Below, in pieces: positions 7,764 through 8,921 of a DNA stretch of 8,921 bases. The position numbers and the translations under genes were made by a program. The notes under the pieces are model-generated. The model worked only from the letters and a program-made list of their open reading frames with translations, searched no databases and was not told the origin of the DNA. The DNA comes from JBOHHM01 sp050725495. Its GTDB lineage: Bacteria > Pseudomonadota > Gammaproteobacteria > Burkholderiales > Burkholderiaceae_C. The stretch's first letter is position 1; the number at the start of each line of letters is the position of its first letter. The stretch covers positions 1 to 8,921 of the forward strand of contig JBOHHM010000260.1 in NCBI GenBank assembly GCA_050725495.1, given 5' to 3'.

Positions 7764-8774
7764 ATGAAGACACGCATCACCGAACTGCTGGGCATCCGCT
7801 ATCCCATCGTGCAAGGCGGCATGATGTGGGTGGGCCGTGCTGAACTGGCCGCCGCCGTCTCGAACGCCGGCGGCCTGGGCACGCTCACCGCGCTGACCCA
7901 GCCTTCGCCGCAGGCCCTGCTGGCCGAAATCGCGCGCTGCCGCACGATGACCCAGGCACCTTTCGCGGTGAACCTCACCATCTTGCCAAGCAGCGCGCCG
8001 CCGCCTTACTTCGAGTATGCGCAGGCCATCGTGGACAGCGGCGTGCGCATCGTCGAGACCGCCGGCAACCATCCGGCAGAGATCACGCACCTGTTCAAGT
8101 CCAAGGGGCTCACCATCGTCCACAAGTGCACGTCGGTGCGGCATGCGCTGTCGGCGCAAAAGCGTGGCGTCGACGCCATCAGCATCGACGGCTTCGAGTG
8201 CGCCGGCCATCCGGGCGAAGACGACGTGCCGGCCCTGATCCTGATTCCATCGGCCTGCGCCAAGCTCAATATTCCAGTCGTTGCCTCGGGCGGCATTGCC
8301 AACGGCCGCACCATGGCGGCGGCGCTGGCACTGGGCGCCGACGGCGTCAACATGGGCACGCGCTTCATGCTGACGCAGGAAGCGCCGGTGCATGAAAAAG
8401 TCAAGGCCGCGCTCACCGGCGCTGGCGAGCGCGACACCACCCTGATCTTCCGTGGCCTGCGCAACACGGCGCGCGTGTGGCGCAACGCAGTTTCCAGCGC
8501 GGTGAACGAGCTGGAAGCCCGGCCACAAGGCGCGAGCTTCGAGGAACTGCATGGCTGGGTGACCGGCGCCCGCGGCCGGCGCGCGCTGGAGAGCGGCGAC
8601 ATCGACGACGGCCTGATCTGGGCCGGCCAGTGCATCGGCCTGATCGACGACGTGCCCACCTGCCACGCACTGATCCAGCGCATGGTGGCCGAGTGCCGGC
8701 AAGCGCTGGGCCGGGCAGCTGCCCTGCATACCCACGACGCGCCCGCGGCCGAGAGCCTCGCGGCCTGCGCCTGA
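7764..8774 (+). CDS. FMN-dependent nitronate monooxygenase / FabK-like enoyl reductase family protein
   Basis: A 336-residue TIM-barrel flavoprotein. The N-terminus ITELLGIRYPIVQGGMMWVG (5-24) and AVSNAGGLGTL (31-41) closely resemble FabK, the enoyl-ACP reductase II of Streptococcus. The central DGFECAGHPGED (142-153) carries the family's active-site His (His149). The segment ASGGIANGR (174-182) followed by LGADGVNMGTRF (190-201) is the FMN-phosphate loop, and GDIDDGLIWAGQ (278-289) is also FabK-like. The family holds both nitronate monooxygenases, which detoxify alkyl nitronates, and enoyl-thioester reductases; sequence alone does not separate them. As the last gene of an acyl-CoA operon it may act on an enoyl-CoA, or oxidise an activated acyl intermediate. 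It starts 40 bp after the second SDR with AGGAG 11 nt before the ATG. No clear terminator follows; a group II intron begins 24 bp after the stop. Confidence 0.87.
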   Translation: MKTRITELLGIRYPIVQGGMMWVGRAELAAAVSNAGGLGTLTALTQPSPQALLAEIARCRTMTQAPFAVNLTILPSSAPPPYFEYAQAIVDSGVRIVETAGNHPAEITHLFKSKGLTIVHKCTSVRHALSAQKRGVDAISIDGFECAGHPGEDDVPALILIPSACAKLNIPVVASGGIANGRTMAAALALGADGVNMGTRFMLTQEAPVHEKVKAALTGAGERDTTLIFRGLRNTARVWRNAVSSAVNELEARPQGASFEELHGWVTGARGRRALESGDIDDGLIWAGQCIGLIDDVPTCHALIQRMVAECRQALGRAAALHTHDAPAAESLAACA

Positions 8775-8798
8775 ACAGCTTTTTGTTGAAGAACCAAA
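8775..8798. other. Short spacer between operon end and intron
   Basis: These 24 bases between the FMN-oxidoreductase stop and the intron boundary hold only a weak 4-bp hairpin (AACA at 8774-8777, TGTT at 8784-8787) and no T-run after a strong stem. No intrinsic terminator for the rightward operon can be seen. On the minus strand this is the 3' exon of the intron, beginning TTTGGTTC. Confidence 0.55.
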
Positions 8799-8838
8799 GT
8801 CGGAGTAGGAATGCCAGTCACCCAACACCCCCTCCACA
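8799..8838 (-). ncRNA. Group II intron domain VI with bulged branch-point A
   Basis: After domain V the minus strand continues TGTGGAGGGGGTG and ends TTCCTACTCCGAC. GGAG pairs with CTCC and the next GGGG with TCCT, leaving A at 8806 bulged. Seven nucleotides separate it from the 3' end, the expected branch-site spacing. The terminal AC fits the purine/pyrimidine end of group II introns. The fold was drawn by hand. Confidence 0.7.
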
Positions 8839-8871
8839 GATCCGTACGTGCGGAATTACCGCATACGGCTC
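8839..8871 (-). ncRNA. Group II intron domain V
   Basis: The 33-nt hairpin on the minus strand begins GAGCCGTA and ends TACGGATC. Lower arms of 8 nt pair apart from one G-A mismatch at the triad G, where most introns have a G-U wobble. An upper TGCGG/CCGCA stem closes a TAATT loop, and CG forms the 3'-side bulge. This is the catalytic core of group II introns and the strongest sign of the element. Confidence 0.85.
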
Positions 8872-8921
8872 CTGCCTTGGGTCGTGACGATCAGACGCTG
8901 GTTCGGGTAAGGGTGGCAGAT
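8856..8921 (-). CDS. Group II intron-encoded reverse transcriptase/maturase, C-terminal end (partial)
   Basis: A minus-strand frame enters from the right edge and ends at TAA (8858-8856), giving the last 21 residues, ICHPYPNQRLIVTTQGRSRMR preceding the stop with the N-terminal part missing. The basic tail and its position immediately against domain V fit the end of an intron-encoded protein. The final codons (SRMR and stop) are written inside domain V itself, so RNA structure and coding sequence overlap. Only 66 bp are visible, so the family assignment rests on the intron structure that follows rather than on protein motifs. Confidence 0.6.
   Translation of the reverse strand: MCHPYPNQRLIVTTQGRSRMR

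Larger units (their letters stand above)
8799..8921 (-). mobile_element. Group II intron, 3' end (partial, runs off the right edge)
   Basis: Read on the minus strand, the window edge contains the tail of a maturase reading frame, then intron domain V (8871-8839), then domain VI, ending in CCGAC at 8799. Domain V has the AGC triad, a 5-bp upper stem with a 5-nt loop, and the typical 2-nt CG bulge on its 3' side. Domain VI pairs GGAG with CTCC and leaves an A unpaired at 8806, 7 nt before the 3' end, where the branch point of group II introns lies. The element is inserted 24 bp beyond the rightward operon in the opposite direction, so operon transcripts would contain the antisense intron and could not splice it. 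Its 5' end and insertion site lie outside the window. Confidence 0.85.

Noticed and set aside
8774..8787. Intrinsic terminator for the rightward operon
   Set aside because: The stem is only 4 bp of mostly A-T pairs, the T's lie in the loop, and no T-run follows the stem.

Overview
The window is GC-rich, tightly packed catabolic DNA. It probably comes from a beta-proteobacterium of the Burkholderiales (Comamonadaceae- or Alcaligenaceae-like). The grounds are the strong G/C preference at third codon positions, a Bug-type periplasmic receptor of the kind these bacteria carry in large numbers, and IclR regulators linked to acyl-CoA genes. The genus cannot be fixed from the sequence.

Layout: two divergent operons flank a 223-bp control region (3647-3869). 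The leftward operon encodes a Bug/TTT solute-binding protein (2666-3646), an enoyl-CoA hydratase (1882-2646) and two tandem, homologous IclR regulators (1089-1847 and 317-1096, overlapping by 8 bp). The rightward operon encodes an SDR (3870-4640), an APH-fold phosphotransferase (4642-5697), an ACAD10/11-type acyl-CoA dehydrogenase (5700-6944), a second SDR (6941-7723) and a FabK/nitronate-monooxygenase-type flavoprotein (7764-8774). Gaps are 1 bp, 2 bp, a 4-bp ATGA overlap and 40 bp. The right edge holds the 3' end of a group II intron on the minus strand (8799-8921): the maturase C-terminus, domain V and domain VI with a bulged branch-point A. The left 316 bp are AT-richer and contain no gene that can be supported with confidence.

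How the genes fit together: the phosphotransferase and dehydrogenase look like human ACAD11 cut at its domain boundary into two adjacent cistrons. In ACAD10/11 and in the levulinate (Lva) pathway of Pseudomonas putida, such a kinase phosphorylates the 4-hydroxyl of a 4-hydroxyacyl-CoA and the dehydrogenase-fold partner removes the phosphate, giving an enoyl- or 3-hydroxyacyl-CoA. Here the pair sits between two paralogous SDRs with different cofactor signatures (Asp for NAD, Arg for NADP) and opposite an enoyl-CoA hydratase. The best reading is an inducible route for uptake and breakdown of a 4-hydroxy or 4-oxo acid, or a gamma-lactone, controlled by one or both IclR proteins. The substrate is unknown. 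No CoA ligase, no thiolase, no LvaB-like subunit and no transporter membrane subunits lie in the window.
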